A stretch of 64,000 bases of DNA from Oscillospiraceae bacterium (GTDB taxonomy: Bacteria; Bacillota; Clostridia; Oscillospirales; Oscillospiraceae): assembly GCA_009782435.1 (NCBI GenBank), contig WRJA01000001.1:1-64000 (forward strand), written 5' to 3'. Each line of letters starts with the position of its first letter. The first letter of the stretch is position 1. Positions 1 through 8,882 of this stretch are shown piece by piece. The notes beneath the pieces are model-generated. The model was given only the letters and a program-made list of their open reading frames with translations, was not told where the DNA came from and ran no database searches. The position numbers were made by a program, and so were the translations under genes.

Positions 1-761
1 CCTGTCGATACTTGCAGTAAGTCTATCTTGTCCTCGACGAGCTTTGCAAACTCAATTGTGTCAGAAAACATATAGCCGTCGTCAAGGTATTCCTCCGCAC
101 TGATGCGCAGTTCCAACGGAAAATTCGGACCGACAGCCGAACGCACGGCGTTGATGACTTCTATCGAGAACCTCGCTCGGTTTATGAGATCGCCTCCATA
201 TTCGTCATTCCTGCTGTTTGTAGCGGGCGAGAGAAATTGCTCAAGCAACCAGCCATGTCCGGCGTGGATAAGCAGCATCTCAAATCCTGCGTCGCGGCAG
301 AGGACAGCCGCTTTTTCATACATCTCGACTAACCCGTCTATCATGGCTTTTGTCATTTTTTGTGTGACGAGAACGCCATTTTCGGTTACGTCATCAGGTC
401 CCCACGACGGACCGTCGGTGCGCGCGAATCTTCCTCCATGCGACAGTTCCATACAGGCTATCGCGCCATGGCGGCGCACCGCTCTCGCTGCAGCCGCCAT
501 GCTGTTTTTCGAATTCGGCGCGTCGGTCGCCACTTGGATAGGATCCCATTTTCCTGTTTTTCCGTCGACGATTAATACACAGACAGGTACAACAGCAGCA
601 CCTCCCTTAGCGCGCAGTTCATAAAACGCCGAAGCTTCCGGTGTCAGGCAGCCGTCAGGCGTCAATATGGGATATGTCATCGGTGCGGAAATTATTCGGT
701 TTTTCATGGTTAAGCCGCCAATTTTCAGCGGACTGAACAGATTTGGAAATTTCCTTGTCAT
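1..761 (-). CDS. Old yellow enzyme family NADH:flavin oxidoreductase, N-terminal part (cut by window edge)
   Basis: Open frame of about 253 codons read from the ATG at 761 to the window edge; the C-terminal part lies outside. The N-terminus (MTRKFPNLFSPLKIGGLTMK) and the block LIHAGHGWLLEQFLSP followed by NRNDEYGG are hallmarks of the FMN-binding TIM barrel of the old yellow enzyme/2,4-dienoyl-CoA reductase family, as is LELRISAEEY. The start is supported by a GAAGGTG ribosome site. It closely resembles the products at 4877, 6837 and 39081, so the missing part may hold the iron-sulfur and FAD/NAD domains, though that cannot be seen. It lies downstream of a TRAP transporter operon on the same strand. 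Likely role: reduction of activated C=C bonds; substrate unknown. Confidence 0.9.
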   Translation of the reverse strand, partial: MTRKFPNLFSPLKIGGLTMKNRIISAPMTYPILTPDGCLTPEASAFYELRAKGGAAVVPVCVLIVDGKTGKWDPIQVATDAPNSKNSMAAAARAVRRHGAIACMELSHGGRFARTDGPSWGPDDVTENGVLVTQKMTKAMIDGLVEMYEKAAVLCRDAGFEMLLIHAGHGWLLEQFLSPATNSRNDEYGGDLINRARFSIEVINAVRSAVGPNFPLELRISAEEYLDDGYMFSDTIEFAKLVEDKIDLLQVST

Positions 762-806
762 AATGTACACCTTCATACACTAATAATGAGTATCACTTAA
801 TTTAAC

Positions 807-825
807 TATCGTCACAAAGACGATA
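807..825 (-). repeat. Small inverted repeat between dctM and the reductase gene
   Basis: Perfect 7-bp arms TATCGTC/GACGATA around ACAAA, in the 91-bp gap after dctM. No U-run follows on the minus strand, so this is at most a weak terminator or a processing stem. It is the only structured element seen in the gap. Confidence 0.35.
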
Positions 826-852
826 AGCGAGAGGTACCCTCGCGCCGAAAAG

Positions 853-2154
853 TCAGATCATTTTTGAAGGCAGAAACAACGCCAATTGCGGAATATAAAT
901 TACAAGCGCGATGGTGGCAAAAATCGCAATCACATATGGCCATACCCCGCGCATTATTAAAGAAAGCGGTATGTCCGGCGTCTGCGACCCGATCACAAAC
1001 AGGCAACCGCCAACGGGGGGCGTAATCAGGGCAAGAGCTGAGCAGAGCGCTGAAATAATGCCATACCATACAAGATCGAATCCCAGCGCGACAACCACCG
1101 GATATATAAGCGGGACGGTAAGCATCATCATGACAGCCGCATCTATAAACATACCCAGAATAAAATACAGCCCGACGATACACCAGATAACGGTATAAGG
1201 AGAGAACGGAAGGGAGATAATGAAGTTGGTCAGAAGCGTCGGCAGTTTTGACATTGACAGGAAGCTGTTGAATACCTGGATCCCGATAAACATAAAGAAT
1301 AAGCCAGCAGCTCTGCTCGAACCTTCTACAAGCGCCTTCCAAAGCTTCTTAATACCCGCCCGCCTTTTCGCGATGACAATAATCAAACAGCAGATGACCG
1401 CGACCCCCGCGGCCTCATTTACTGTTGTGACGCCGCCCCAGATGCAGTACATAATAACAATAATCAGTATAAATATGGGCAACGGCTTACTAAGTGAGCG
1501 AAATCTTTCTTTCATTGGGGCCTTCTCTGTTTTCGGCGCCCGTTCGGGATGAATTTTTACCAGCACTACAGTAATCGAACACATCATAACGGTCAGAATG
1601 ATTCCGGGGATCCATCCTCCCATAAAGAGCTTCCCGACAGAAGTGTTGGACAGGATACCGAAAACTATCATCGGCGTACTGGGCGGGATAAGTATGGCCA
1701 AAGGCCCTGCCGCGGCTATGCTGGAAAGTCCGAGGCTCGGTTCATAACCGTACTTTTTCATTTCAGGCCACGCAACACGCGTCATAACCATCGCCGTTGC
1801 TGAGGCGGAACCGCTGATTGCGCCGAAAACAGCTGATGATACTGTGGAGGTAATTGCCAGACCTGCCGTGCGATGACCAAGCCATTTACGAGCCGCCCCG
1901 TATGCGTCCGAAGTGAGGTCACCCGTAACCGCAAAATCTCCCAAAAGCATAAACATGGGAAGCACTGCCAACGTGTAAGAAAGCGATTGTGACAGCGGAA
2001 TGGTTTTAAGCACGGAAAGGCTGCCTTTAAAGCCCAGCATCAGCCCTATACCGACCATGCCGGCGCCTATAAAAGAAAATCCTATCTCCACACCGGTGAA
2101 TAAAAGGAAAAGCATGAGCGCGACTCCGAAAAAACCGATAGATGTAGTACTCAT
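853..2154 (-). CDS. dctM: TRAP transporter large membrane subunit (DctM)
   Basis: 433-aa very hydrophobic protein of the usual DctM length, with many membrane helices. Family landmarks are the GSASATA segment near residue 115, the GPLAILIPPSTPMIVFG segment in the middle, and a C-terminal half with TPPVGG. DctM carries the substrate across the membrane, driven by a sodium or proton gradient, with DctQ and the DctP binding protein. Its ATG overlaps the dctQ stop by 4 bp, so it is translationally coupled as the third gene of dctP-dctQ-dctM. The substrate is usually an organic acid; here it is unknown, but the downstream flavin reductase suggests an unsaturated acid. Confidence 0.95.
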   Translation of the reverse strand: MSTTSIGFFGVALMLFLLFTGVEIGFSFIGAGMVGIGLMLGFKGSLSVLKTIPLSQSLSYTLAVLPMFMLLGDFAVTGDLTSDAYGAARKWLGHRTAGLAITSTVSSAVFGAISGSASATAMVMTRVAWPEMKKYGYEPSLGLSSIAAAGPLAILIPPSTPMIVFGILSNTSVGKLFMGGWIPGIILTVMMCSITVVLVKIHPERAPKTEKAPMKERFRSLSKPLPIFILIIVIMYCIWGGVTTVNEAAGVAVICCLIIVIAKRRAGIKKLWKALVEGSSRAAGLFFMFIGIQVFNSFLSMSKLPTLLTNFIISLPFSPYTVIWCIVGLYFILGMFIDAAVMMMLTVPLIYPVVVALGFDLVWYGIISALCSALALITPPVGGCLFVIGSQTPDIPLSLIMRGVWPYVIAIFATIALVIYIPQLALFLPSKMI

Positions 2155-2696
2155 ATGCGCGCCTCATCCTTTCTCCCGGCTTTACCGGCTTTTAAAGCCT
2201 TTACTCCGGCGGCTATGTCTTTGATACAGCGCGCTAACATTTCCAAAGCCATCAGTCCGCAGCAGACGGAAGCAGTCGTATAAAAAGGCCATAACGGAAT
2301 CTTGAATGTTTGCGTTGCCGAACTCAATTCTCCATAGTAGTTAATTGCCGAAAGACCGAGTTGGCGGCATAATAAGACTGATATGCCGCAGCATATAAGG
2401 CCGGCATAGGTTTTGAAAAAGTATCCGGCTGCAATCGGCATTTTTTCCAGAATGACCGGTACGTTGATCAGCCTGCGCCGCCTGGTCGCCATACCTATGC
2501 CCATATAGACAAACACGGACATGCTCAGTTCTACCAACTCCTGCGCGCCCCTGATAGGACTGTTAAAAAAATAGCGCCCTATAACGTCGCAAAAGCTCAG
2601 AAAGGCAATCAAAAAAAGCGCTGCGGCAGAAACATATATAAATGCCGTGCTTATACTTCTTATTACATCATCGATCTTGCCGAATACCTTACTCAA
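2151..2696 (-). CDS. dctQ: TRAP transporter small membrane subunit (DctQ)
   Basis: 181-aa protein with four predicted helices, as usual for DctQ. I choose the TTG at 2696 because AGGAGG lies 8 nt upstream of it; the same frame stays open to 2792, but that extension would read through the intergenic hairpin at 2731-2756 and overlap the end of dctP. Typical features are the GAQELVELSM segment and RRRRLINVPVI near the second helix. It forms the membrane complex with DctM, whose start it overlaps. Confidence 0.9.
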   Translation of the reverse strand: MSKVFGKIDDVIRSISTAFIYVSAAALFLIAFLSFCDVIGRYFFNSPIRGAQELVELSMSVFVYMGIGMATRRRRLINVPVILEKMPIAAGYFFKTYAGLICCGISVLLCRQLGLSAINYYGELSSATQTFKIPLWPFYTTASVCCGLMALEMLARCIKDIAAGVKALKAGKAGRKDEARI

Positions 2697-2730
2697 TATG
2701 AGTCCTCCTTCTTTCAGGAATTTTACCTCC

Positions 2731-2756
2731 AAGGGACAGATAACTATCTGTCCCTT
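2731..2756 (-). repeat. Perfect hairpin between dctP and dctQ
   Basis: Perfect 12-bp arms (AAGGGACAGATA and its complement) with only 2 nt between. It lies between the dctP stop and the dctQ ribosome site. No U-run follows, so it probably acts as an mRNA-stabilising or partial-termination element that raises binding protein above the membrane subunits; that role is inferred. The second TRAP operon has a hairpin at the same place (9976-10006). Confidence 0.6.
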
Positions 2757-2775
2757 ATCTGATATCTGTCTTTGA

Positions 2776-3891
2776 TCAGTATTTGGCAGCAACCGCTCTT
2801 GCTACTTCCATAACTCTCGCGCCGTCTATGCCGAAGGAGTTCAGCTTTGCTTCAACGATGTCCTGCACGACCAGCGAACCGTCGATCATATTCTTTAACA
2901 GCTCGTCATTTGCCTCGAATACATTGACACCCGCTTCGGCAAGAGCATTAAAGTTATCCTGTTCAACGGCCGCAGTAAACTCGCGTATGTACTCAGCTTT
3001 GTCTTTTCCGGCTTGCATCATCAGGGTTTGGAGCTCGCTGTCAAAGGATGCCCAAAGATCGGCGTTTACCAGACAGATAAGATAATTGGCAAACGCGCGC
3101 TGTCTCATGACAGTATCCATAACGTCCGCATACGATGAGAGCAACATGTTATTTGGGGAGTTGAAGGTCGCGTCAACTACGCCCGTGCTCAGGGAGAGGT
3201 AAACATCATTAGTGGCTATGTTCACGGCGGTACCCTTCAGTACCTCATTGATATAATCTGTCAAGGATGCCGCGTTCGAACGGATCTTGAGTCCGGCAAA
3301 ATCAGACATCTTGGTGGGCACTAACCCCTTCGTGAAGCCTACAACATTAGATTCAGTCGAAGTATAGTAGAGCATATGGGTTTTTTTGTAGCACTCATCC
3401 AAAAGCCCGGCGCCAACCAGAGCGTCAACTATTTCCACAGCGCAGTCGTAACTCTTTGTAAAGAAAGGTATCGCGCATATGTCTAAAACGGGGAATTCTC
3501 CCGGAGCCAGCGTTGTTGGAATGAAGGCGATATCCAGCACACCGTCACGCACCATGTTCACGGCATCGGTTATGGAACCGAGACTGTTAACATCCAAAAC
3601 ATCCGCAGTCACACGACCGTCCGTGTGCCGGCTGAAAACATCGCTGATATCATTTGCAAAGAGCATAGAGGTCGGGGTCATGGCGATACTGAGATGATAT
3701 TTTTCCTTCTCCGCCTGAGGCGCGGGTTGCGCCGGGCCTGTGCCGGAGCTGCTGCTGCCGGAGCTGCTGCTGCCGGGCGCGGGTTGTTGCGCCGGACCTG
3801 CCGGGGCGGGATTGTTGTTGTTACATGCGGCCAGACCGGACAAAGACAGCAGCAGAACAACAACGAGAATGACAGCCGGGATCCTTTTCAT
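2776..3891 (-). CDS. dctP: TRAP transporter substrate-binding lipoprotein (DctP)
   Basis: 371-aa lipoprotein. A signal peptide ends in the lipobox LAAC (Cys about residue 23), followed by a low-complexity Pro/Ser linker to about residue 62 and the DctP-fold domain. The block LVPTKMSDFAGLKIRSN is the typical hinge region containing the substrate-carboxylate arginine. The ATG has an AGGAGG site 7 nt upstream. It captures substrate outside the cell and delivers it to DctQM, encoded directly downstream. A consensus-like promoter is at 4063-4090. Specificity cannot be read from the sequence. Confidence 0.93.
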   Translation of the reverse strand: MKRIPAVILVVVLLLSLSGLAACNNNNPAPAGPAQQPAPGSSSSGSSSSGTGPAQPAPQAEKEKYHLSIAMTPTSMLFANDISDVFSRHTDGRVTADVLDVNSLGSITDAVNMVRDGVLDIAFIPTTLAPGEFPVLDICAIPFFTKSYDCAVEIVDALVGAGLLDECYKKTHMLYYTSTESNVVGFTKGLVPTKMSDFAGLKIRSNAASLTDYINEVLKGTAVNIATNDVYLSLSTGVVDATFNSPNNMLLSSYADVMDTVMRQRAFANYLICLVNADLWASFDSELQTLMMQAGKDKAEYIREFTAAVEQDNFNALAEAGVNVFEANDELLKNMIDGSLVVQDIVEAKLNSFGIDGARVMEVARAVAAKY

Positions 3892-4062
3892 TTATATTTC
3901 CTCCTCAAAATGCATATTCTTGAGTTATTTGCGCCTCTGTTCGGGTATGTATCCCTGCCTCTTGCTGCGCGCGGTCCCGTAACGTTTCTGTCTTACAGTC
4001 GATAAGTCACGCCGGGGAGGGCTTTATATCGTACCGAAACTTGAGTGTTAGCTTTGTTGTTT

Positions 4063-4090
4063 ATTATAGCAGAAAACGCCTTTCCGTCAA
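4063..4090 (-). promoter_or_regulatory. Sigma-A promoter of the dctPQM operon
   Basis: On the minus strand, TTGACG (4085-4090), a 16-bp spacer, and a perfect TATAAT (4063-4068), about 170 bp upstream of the dctP start codon. Confidence 0.7.
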
Positions 4091-4105
4091 ACACACAATT
4101 ATGTT

Positions 4106-4130
4106 AATATGTGCAGATTTTGCACATATT
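4106..4130. promoter_or_regulatory. Operator-like inverted repeat upstream of dctP
   Basis: Perfect 10-bp arms AATATGTGCA and TGCACATATT separated by 5 bp, 15 bp upstream of the -35 box of the dctP promoter. Size, symmetry and position suit a dimeric regulator such as an activator. No regulator gene is adjacent, so the binding protein is unknown. Confidence 0.5.
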
Positions 4131-4272
4131 GCCAAGCATGCCGTACATATGGTTTTTTCGTGTGCGCGGAAATCAGCGCAGAATAATCTCTTTATATTTT
4201 TCGCGTGTTAGAATAGTATTAGGTAAGGAATGTAAAGAAAGTAGTTTTCACATATCGTCAGGAGGCTTTATT

Positions 4273-4543
4273 ATGCTGGACATTGCATGAATCTCCGTCA
4301 AGGGGCAAGTTGACTATACCTGTGGAAATCCGCAAAAAACCGGGCCTGAAAGACGGCGATAAGGTTGTTTTTATTGAAAAGCGCGGTGATATTGTATTGA
4401 TGAACTCCAACCGCCTTGCTTTTGAGGAATTTCAGCGCGACATGGCCGGCGAGGCCGAGAAAGCCGGCTTAGAATCCGAACAAGATGTTGCGGACTTAGT
4501 AAAGAAAATTCGCGGTACGATGTGGGAGGCACAGCTTGTATGA
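4273..4543 (+). pseudogene. Decayed AbrB/SpoVT-type antitoxin gene
   Basis: From the ATG at 4273 (AGGAGG 8 nt upstream) the frame reads MLDIA, a TGA stop, then ISVKGQV; a one-base shift then continues as TIPVEIRKKPGLKDGDKVVF and a helical tail to 4543. Joined, these give the normal swapped-hairpin AbrB start (AxISxKGQVTIPxEIRKK), so the gene appears to have an in-frame stop at codon 6 and one extra T near 4311. A TTG at 4283 could start a shortened product that lacks the first beta strand. Normally such proteins are DNA-binding antitoxins paired with PIN toxins. A seven-codon frame (4540-4563, MTISEFE) overlaps its stop and may be the remnant of the partner gene. Confidence 0.75.
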
Positions 4544-4595
4544 CGATCAGTGAGTTTGAGTAAAATTTTATGTAAAGGCAAATCGAAATGAAGAA

Positions 4596-4625
4596 CTGCC
4601 TGCCGGCGAAATTCCCGGCAGGCAG
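4596..4625 (+). terminator. Terminator-like hairpin after the antitoxin remnant
   Basis: Perfect 11-bp GC-rich arms (CTGCCTGCCGG and its complement) around an 8-nt loop, followed by a weak T-rich stretch. Placed to end transcription of the decayed antitoxin and to shield the next promoter. Confidence 0.6.
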
Positions 4626-4780
4626 TGTCGCTTGTTTGGTAAAACTTTCAGTTCAATCGGACGCCGAAGCGTCGACCGGTATGGCGTACACTTTTTGACA
4701 GCTTATTTTTTCCCTTTTGCCGGTCGATTGCTCTGTCAAATCCCCGGAGAGCGCGATATTCCGGTAAGCCGCCATAATAA

Positions 4781-4809
4781 TTGACAATCGCAGCCGATAA
4801 TGATATAGG
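4781..4809 (+). promoter_or_regulatory. Sigma-A promoter of the reductase-TRAP-ABC operon
   Basis: TTGACA (4781-4786), a 17-bp spacer and TATAGG (4804-4809). The TTG of the -35 box is also the first possible start codon of the long downstream frame; because transcription would begin about 4816, that codon cannot be the real start. Confidence 0.75.
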
Positions 4810-4876
4810 TATATCATTAAAAACGCACTCGTTTCGCGAGGAGGTATGCTCTACGGATACGATACCGAACACGCCG

Positions 4877-6820
4877 GTGTTCGCCGGAAAATATCCCGCG
4901 GCCGGCAGCCCTGTTGAAATCGGAGGGATTTTACTCAGAAACAGAATGATGGCGGCTCCGATGGGCACGCCTGACATTACCGTTAACGGGGACTACACTC
5001 CGGAAGCGATAGCTTTTTATGAGAACCTCGCGAAAGGCGGCGTCGCTGCAGTCTGCTGCACCGAGGGGATCGTTCACCCTACGGGAAAAAGCCATGCGCG
5101 AATGATCGACATGCAAAGCGACTTCGTCATCGCCTCGCTGACCAAAGCGGCGAGAGCCATACGGCGGCACGGAGCAGTCGCGAACCTGGAGTTGTCGCAC
5201 GGCGGAAAATACACTGAAGTCGACAACCTGAACGCCGCGAAGAGAGCCGCAGGCGATGTGCGCTACGGCCCGGTCGACGAGATCCTTCCGAACGGCACCA
5301 AAGTGACGCAGATGCCGGTATCGCTGATAAAAGAGATAGCCGACGGCTTTGCCGAAGCTTCGGCGCTCGCGAAGCGGGCCGGCTTTGAGATGATACTTAT
5401 CCACGCGGGCCACGGCTGGCTTCTCCACCAATTCCTCAGCTCGGTCGACAACCGGCGCGGCGACGGATACGGCGGCGGCATTTTCAACCGCTCGCGTTTT
5501 CTGCTCGAGGTTTTGGAGGCGACGCGCGCGGCTGTGGGACCTTTGTTCCCGATCGAAGTTCGTCTCAGCGCGGAGGATTACAGACAGGGCGGCGATACGA
5601 TCGAAGATACGATCGAAACGGCAAAGCTCATAGACGGGAAAGCCGATTTGATACACATAACCACCGGCACGCGGGGAGAAAGCTACGACCGTACCCATCC
5701 GTCGTCGTTTTATCCGAGAGGATGCAACGTCCACTACGCGGCGGCTGTTAAACGCCGGGTCAAGACGCCGGTCGCGACAGTCGGCTCAATCAACGAGCCC
5801 GAAATGATAGAGGATATTATTTCCTCCGGAAAAGCCGACGTAGTGCAGATGGCAAGAGCGATTTTGGCGGACCCCTATCTCCCGCGAAAGCTTATCGCGG
5901 GAGACGACCGCTCGATAATGAGATGTATACTCTGCTATAATTGTACAGCCGGAAGAACGGAAACGAAAACAAGGCGCTGTTCGGTGAACCCCGTCATAGG
6001 CAACGAAACCCTGACCGTCGTTCCGGCCGCGCAAAAAAAGCGCGTCGCCGTCGCGGGAGGCGGCCCGGGCGGCATGACGGCGGCGCTGACGGCGGCAAGG
6101 CGCGGCCACAGCGTGATCTTGTTCGAGAAAGAGCCGGAACTCGGCGGCGCTTTGCGCTGCGAGAGAAAAATGTCTTTCAAACAGGATTTTTTCAACAACA
6201 TAAGCGTTATGGAACACGAGCTTGAGACAGCCGGCGTCACCGTTAAAAAAAGCGCCGCTTTCACACGGGAAACAGCCCTTGAAATAAAACCCGACGTTTT
6301 GATCGTGGCTGTCGGAGCGAAACCCGTCCTGCCCGCCTTACCGGGTACGGACAATAAAAACGTGATCCTCGCCGCGGCGCTTTCGGACGACGGCGTCGAG
6401 ATCGGCGACAGGGTCGCTGTGCTGGGCGGCGGGCTCGTGGGCTGCGAAGCGGCGATACATCTGGCGATGTCGGGAAAAAAAGTGACGATCGCGGAGATGC
6501 TGCCTAAAATCGCGCGCGACGCGAACATTAAGTACGGGCCTGTCATTAACAAGAAAATCAGCGAGCTCGGAATCGAAGTCCTCGTTAACGTCAAGGCTTC
6601 CTCGGCGGACGAGACAGGCCTGACCGTATCAGGACCGGACGGCGAGAGGCATATACCGGCGGACACGATACTGATCGCGGCGGGACAAAAACCGGACAGA
6701 GAGACCGCGAACTCGCTCAGAGACTGCGCTCCGATCGTTTTGAACGTCGGCGACTGCGCGTCGGCCGGGACCTTGGCGGACGCGATGGCGGCGGGCTATT
6801 GGACCGCATCGGATATTTAA
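4877..6820 (+). CDS. Iron-sulfur flavoenzyme of the old yellow enzyme/2,4-dienoyl-CoA reductase family
   Basis: 648 aa from the GTG at 4877. Three parts: an FMN TIM barrel (about 1-335) with HAGHGWLLHQFLSS then NRRGDGYGG; a 4Fe-4S site with spacing CX2CX2CX11C just after it; and FAD/NAD Rossmann folds (RVAVAGGGPGGMTAAL, VAVLGGGLVGCEAA). This is the dienoyl-CoA reductase/trimethylamine dehydrogenase layout, in which NAD(P)H electrons pass through FAD and the cluster to FMN and reduce a C=C bond. The start is uncertain: the frame is open back to 4781, but that lies in the promoter. GTG 4877 gives the same N-terminal length as the paralog at 6837, yet the strong GAGGAGG site (4838-4844) sits too far upstream; an ATG at 4846 is one frame off. 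An ACG at 4853 is another option. Confidence 0.88.
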   Translation: MFAGKYPAAGSPVEIGGILLRNRMMAAPMGTPDITVNGDYTPEAIAFYENLAKGGVAAVCCTEGIVHPTGKSHARMIDMQSDFVIASLTKAARAIRRHGAVANLELSHGGKYTEVDNLNAAKRAAGDVRYGPVDEILPNGTKVTQMPVSLIKEIADGFAEASALAKRAGFEMILIHAGHGWLLHQFLSSVDNRRGDGYGGGIFNRSRFLLEVLEATRAAVGPLFPIEVRLSAEDYRQGGDTIEDTIETAKLIDGKADLIHITTGTRGESYDRTHPSSFYPRGCNVHYAAAVKRRVKTPVATVGSINEPEMIEDIISSGKADVVQMARAILADPYLPRKLIAGDDRSIMRCILCYNCTAGRTETKTRRCSVNPVIGNETLTVVPAAQKKRVAVAGGGPGGMTAALTAARRGHSVILFEKEPELGGALRCERKMSFKQDFFNNISVMEHELETAGVTVKKSAAFTRETALEIKPDVLIVAVGAKPVLPALPGTDNKNVILAAALSDDGVEIGDRVAVLGGGLVGCEAAIHLAMSGKKVTIAEMLPKIARDANIKYGPVINKKISELGIEVLVNVKASSADETGLTVSGPDGERHIPADTILIAAGQKPDRETANSLRDCAPIVLNVGDCASAGTLADAMAAGYWTASDI

Positions 6821-6836
6821 CGAAGGAGGATCGGCT

Positions 6837-8807
6837 ATGGAACAAAACTTCCCGCATTTGTTTTCCCCGATAAAGATCGGAAACACGGTGATCAAGAACA
6901 GGATCGAATTCGCCCCGGGCTGTCATATGCTCGCTACCGGCGACGGGTATGTTACAAGCGAGATGATAGCGTATTACCAATCGGTGGCGCAGGGCGGCGC
7001 GGGCATCGTGACGGTCGGGGAATCGGCAATCGACTTTGACCACGCCGCGGGACACCGCTTCCAGCTGAATCTCGGCGACAGGAACATCCACGCGGGCTTG
7101 TGCCGGCTTGCGGAGGCCATACACAAATACGGGGCGATCGCCTCCGTCGAAGTCAACCACAACGGGAGCCAGATCATCAGCAGCGGTCTGCCGGCCATCT
7201 CGGCAAGCCCCATTTTCACCATTAGAGAGGAACGGGCGGCCGAAGCCGAAAAACGCAGGAAAAGACCTGTTATGAAAATGTCTTTGAGCGATATCGAGGA
7301 TGTGACGGAGAGTTTCGCTAACGCCTTTCTGCAGCTTAAACTCGCGGGCTTCCGGATGGGCATGCTGCATTCCGGCCACGGGCACCTCATTCACCAGTTC
7401 CTCTCCCCGCGCACAAATCGCAGAGACGACAATTACGGCGGGACCCTTGCCGGCAGAGCGCGGTTTTTCCGCGGGATACTTGAGGCGATCCGCAGTAAAG
7501 TCGGAAAAGACTTCATCATCGAAACGCGCATCAGCGCAACGGACCTCTTTGACGGCGGCCTGCACGAGGACGAGATGATCGAGATCATGAAGTCGGTGCA
7601 GCACTTGGTCGACCTGTGCCATGTTTCGGTGGCTACGATACAAGACCCGCTGCTCACCATCTATCAGATGCAGCCGCCTTACATCGAACACGGGCTGAAT
7701 GTGCATTTTGCCGAACGCTTCCACAAGGAGCTGAGCATACCCGTGACCACCGTAGGTTCGATCAACAGCCCGGAGATGTGTGAGGAAATCATAGCGGAAG
7801 GAAAAGCGGACGTCGTCGCGATGATAAGAGCCCAGCTTGCCGATCACGAATTCGCGAACAAGGCGAGAAAAGGGAAAAAAGACGATATACGGCCGTGCAT
7901 ACGATGCATGACATGCATACGGTGGACGGGCGAACGCGCGCACCCCGTGAGATGCTCCGTCAACCCTGTCGTCGGCAGGGAACTTGAATACCGGTACGGG
8001 TATTCGGCCCCCGCGCCGAAGAAGAAGGTCGTGATCGTGGGCGGCGGCCCGGCAGGGATGCAAGCCGCAATAACGGCGGCTGAACAAGGCCACAGCGCCG
8101 TTCTTTTTGAGAAAGAGAACGAACTCGGAGGGAACATGATCCTCGCGTCGGCCTTGCCCTTCAAAGACGATATGCGCCGCTTCCTGAACTGGCAGAGAAA
8201 ACAAGTCATGTCGCTGCCCGGAATAAAAGTGATCACCGGGACCGAGGCCACGCCCGCACTTGTCGCGGACGCCGGGCCGGACGTTATCGTTGTCGCCGCG
8301 GGCTCAGTTCCGATAATCCCGGATATCCCTTGTGAAAAAGAAGGCGGCATCGTCTGGGTGGGTGACGCGGATTGCGGGAAAGCGGCGGTCGGCGAGCGCG
8401 TCGTTATGGCCGGCGGAGGCTTGTCCGGCATTGAAAGCGCCCTCAACTTCGCACGAAACGGCAAAAAAGTCGTTGTGACGGACATGCTCCCCGAATCCGC
8501 GCTCAGCGCCGAAGGCCCCCGGGGCGGCATCTATCTCAACAAACAGCTCGGCACCGAATTTTTAACGGAAGTAAAGCTTGTCCGCATGACAAAAGAAGGC
8601 GCCGTGGTCATGGACAAAAACTGGAAAGAGATACTCATACCATGCGATACCGTCGTCCTCGCCTTGGGCTTCAGGCCCCGCGCCGAAGCGGCGGAACTGT
8701 TTTGCGGCTTGGCGGAAGACGTTTTCCTCGCGGGGGACGTAAGGTATCCTCACAATGTATTTCAGGCGGTCCACGACGGCTTCCACGCGATACACGCGAT
8801 AACATGA
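6837..8807 (+). CDS. Second iron-sulfur old-yellow-enzyme-type reductase
   Basis: 656 aa; ATG preceded by AAGGAGG, 16 bp after the previous stop, hence cotranscribed. Same three-part layout as its neighbour: FMN barrel with LHSGHGHLIHQFLSP and NRRDDNYGG, a cysteine cluster CX2CX2CX12C (PCIRCMTCIRW), then FAD and NAD folds (KVVIVGGGPAGMQAA, VVMAGGGLSGIESA). The two products differ enough to act on different substrates or steps, or as a hetero-oligomer. The following TRAP genes suggest the substrate is imported by that transporter. Known relatives reduce enoates, dienoyl-CoA or steroid enones; which applies here cannot be decided. Confidence 0.92.
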   Translation: MEQNFPHLFSPIKIGNTVIKNRIEFAPGCHMLATGDGYVTSEMIAYYQSVAQGGAGIVTVGESAIDFDHAAGHRFQLNLGDRNIHAGLCRLAEAIHKYGAIASVEVNHNGSQIISSGLPAISASPIFTIREERAAEAEKRRKRPVMKMSLSDIEDVTESFANAFLQLKLAGFRMGMLHSGHGHLIHQFLSPRTNRRDDNYGGTLAGRARFFRGILEAIRSKVGKDFIIETRISATDLFDGGLHEDEMIEIMKSVQHLVDLCHVSVATIQDPLLTIYQMQPPYIEHGLNVHFAERFHKELSIPVTTVGSINSPEMCEEIIAEGKADVVAMIRAQLADHEFANKARKGKKDDIRPCIRCMTCIRWTGERAHPVRCSVNPVVGRELEYRYGYSAPAPKKKVVIVGGGPAGMQAAITAAEQGHSAVLFEKENELGGNMILASALPFKDDMRRFLNWQRKQVMSLPGIKVITGTEATPALVADAGPDVIVVAAGSVPIIPDIPCEKEGGIVWVGDADCGKAAVGERVVMAGGGLSGIESALNFARNGKKVVVTDMLPESALSAEGPRGGIYLNKQLGTEFLTEVKLVRMTKEGAVVMDKNWKEILIPCDTVVLALGFRPRAEAAELFCGLAEDVFLAGDVRYPHNVFQAVHDGFHAIHAIT

Positions 8808-8882
8808 CCCCAAGCCCGCAAAATGACCAAATCGAAAACCAAAATATTTATAGATATGTGATAAAATGAAAGGAGAAAAACT

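Larger units (their letters stand above)
3892..4272. other. Intergenic region between dctP and the antitoxin remnant
   Basis: 381 bp without a gene. It holds the dctP promoter (4063-4090), a 10-bp inverted repeat just upstream of it (4106-4130) and, at its right end, the AGGAGG site of the antitoxin remnant. I see no open frame that looks coding. Confidence 0.7.
4564..4876. other. Intergenic region upstream of the reductase/TRAP operon
   Basis: About 310 bp with no convincing gene. It holds a terminator-like hairpin (4596-4625), the promoter of the plus-strand operon (4781-4809) and a strong ribosome site (4838-4844). Confidence 0.6.

Noticed and set aside
6717..8204. A 495-codon minus-strand open frame opposite the second reductase
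   Set aside because: It is antisense to a clearly coding gene with intact motifs, has no recognisable domain and no ribosome site; GC-rich third positions create such shadows.
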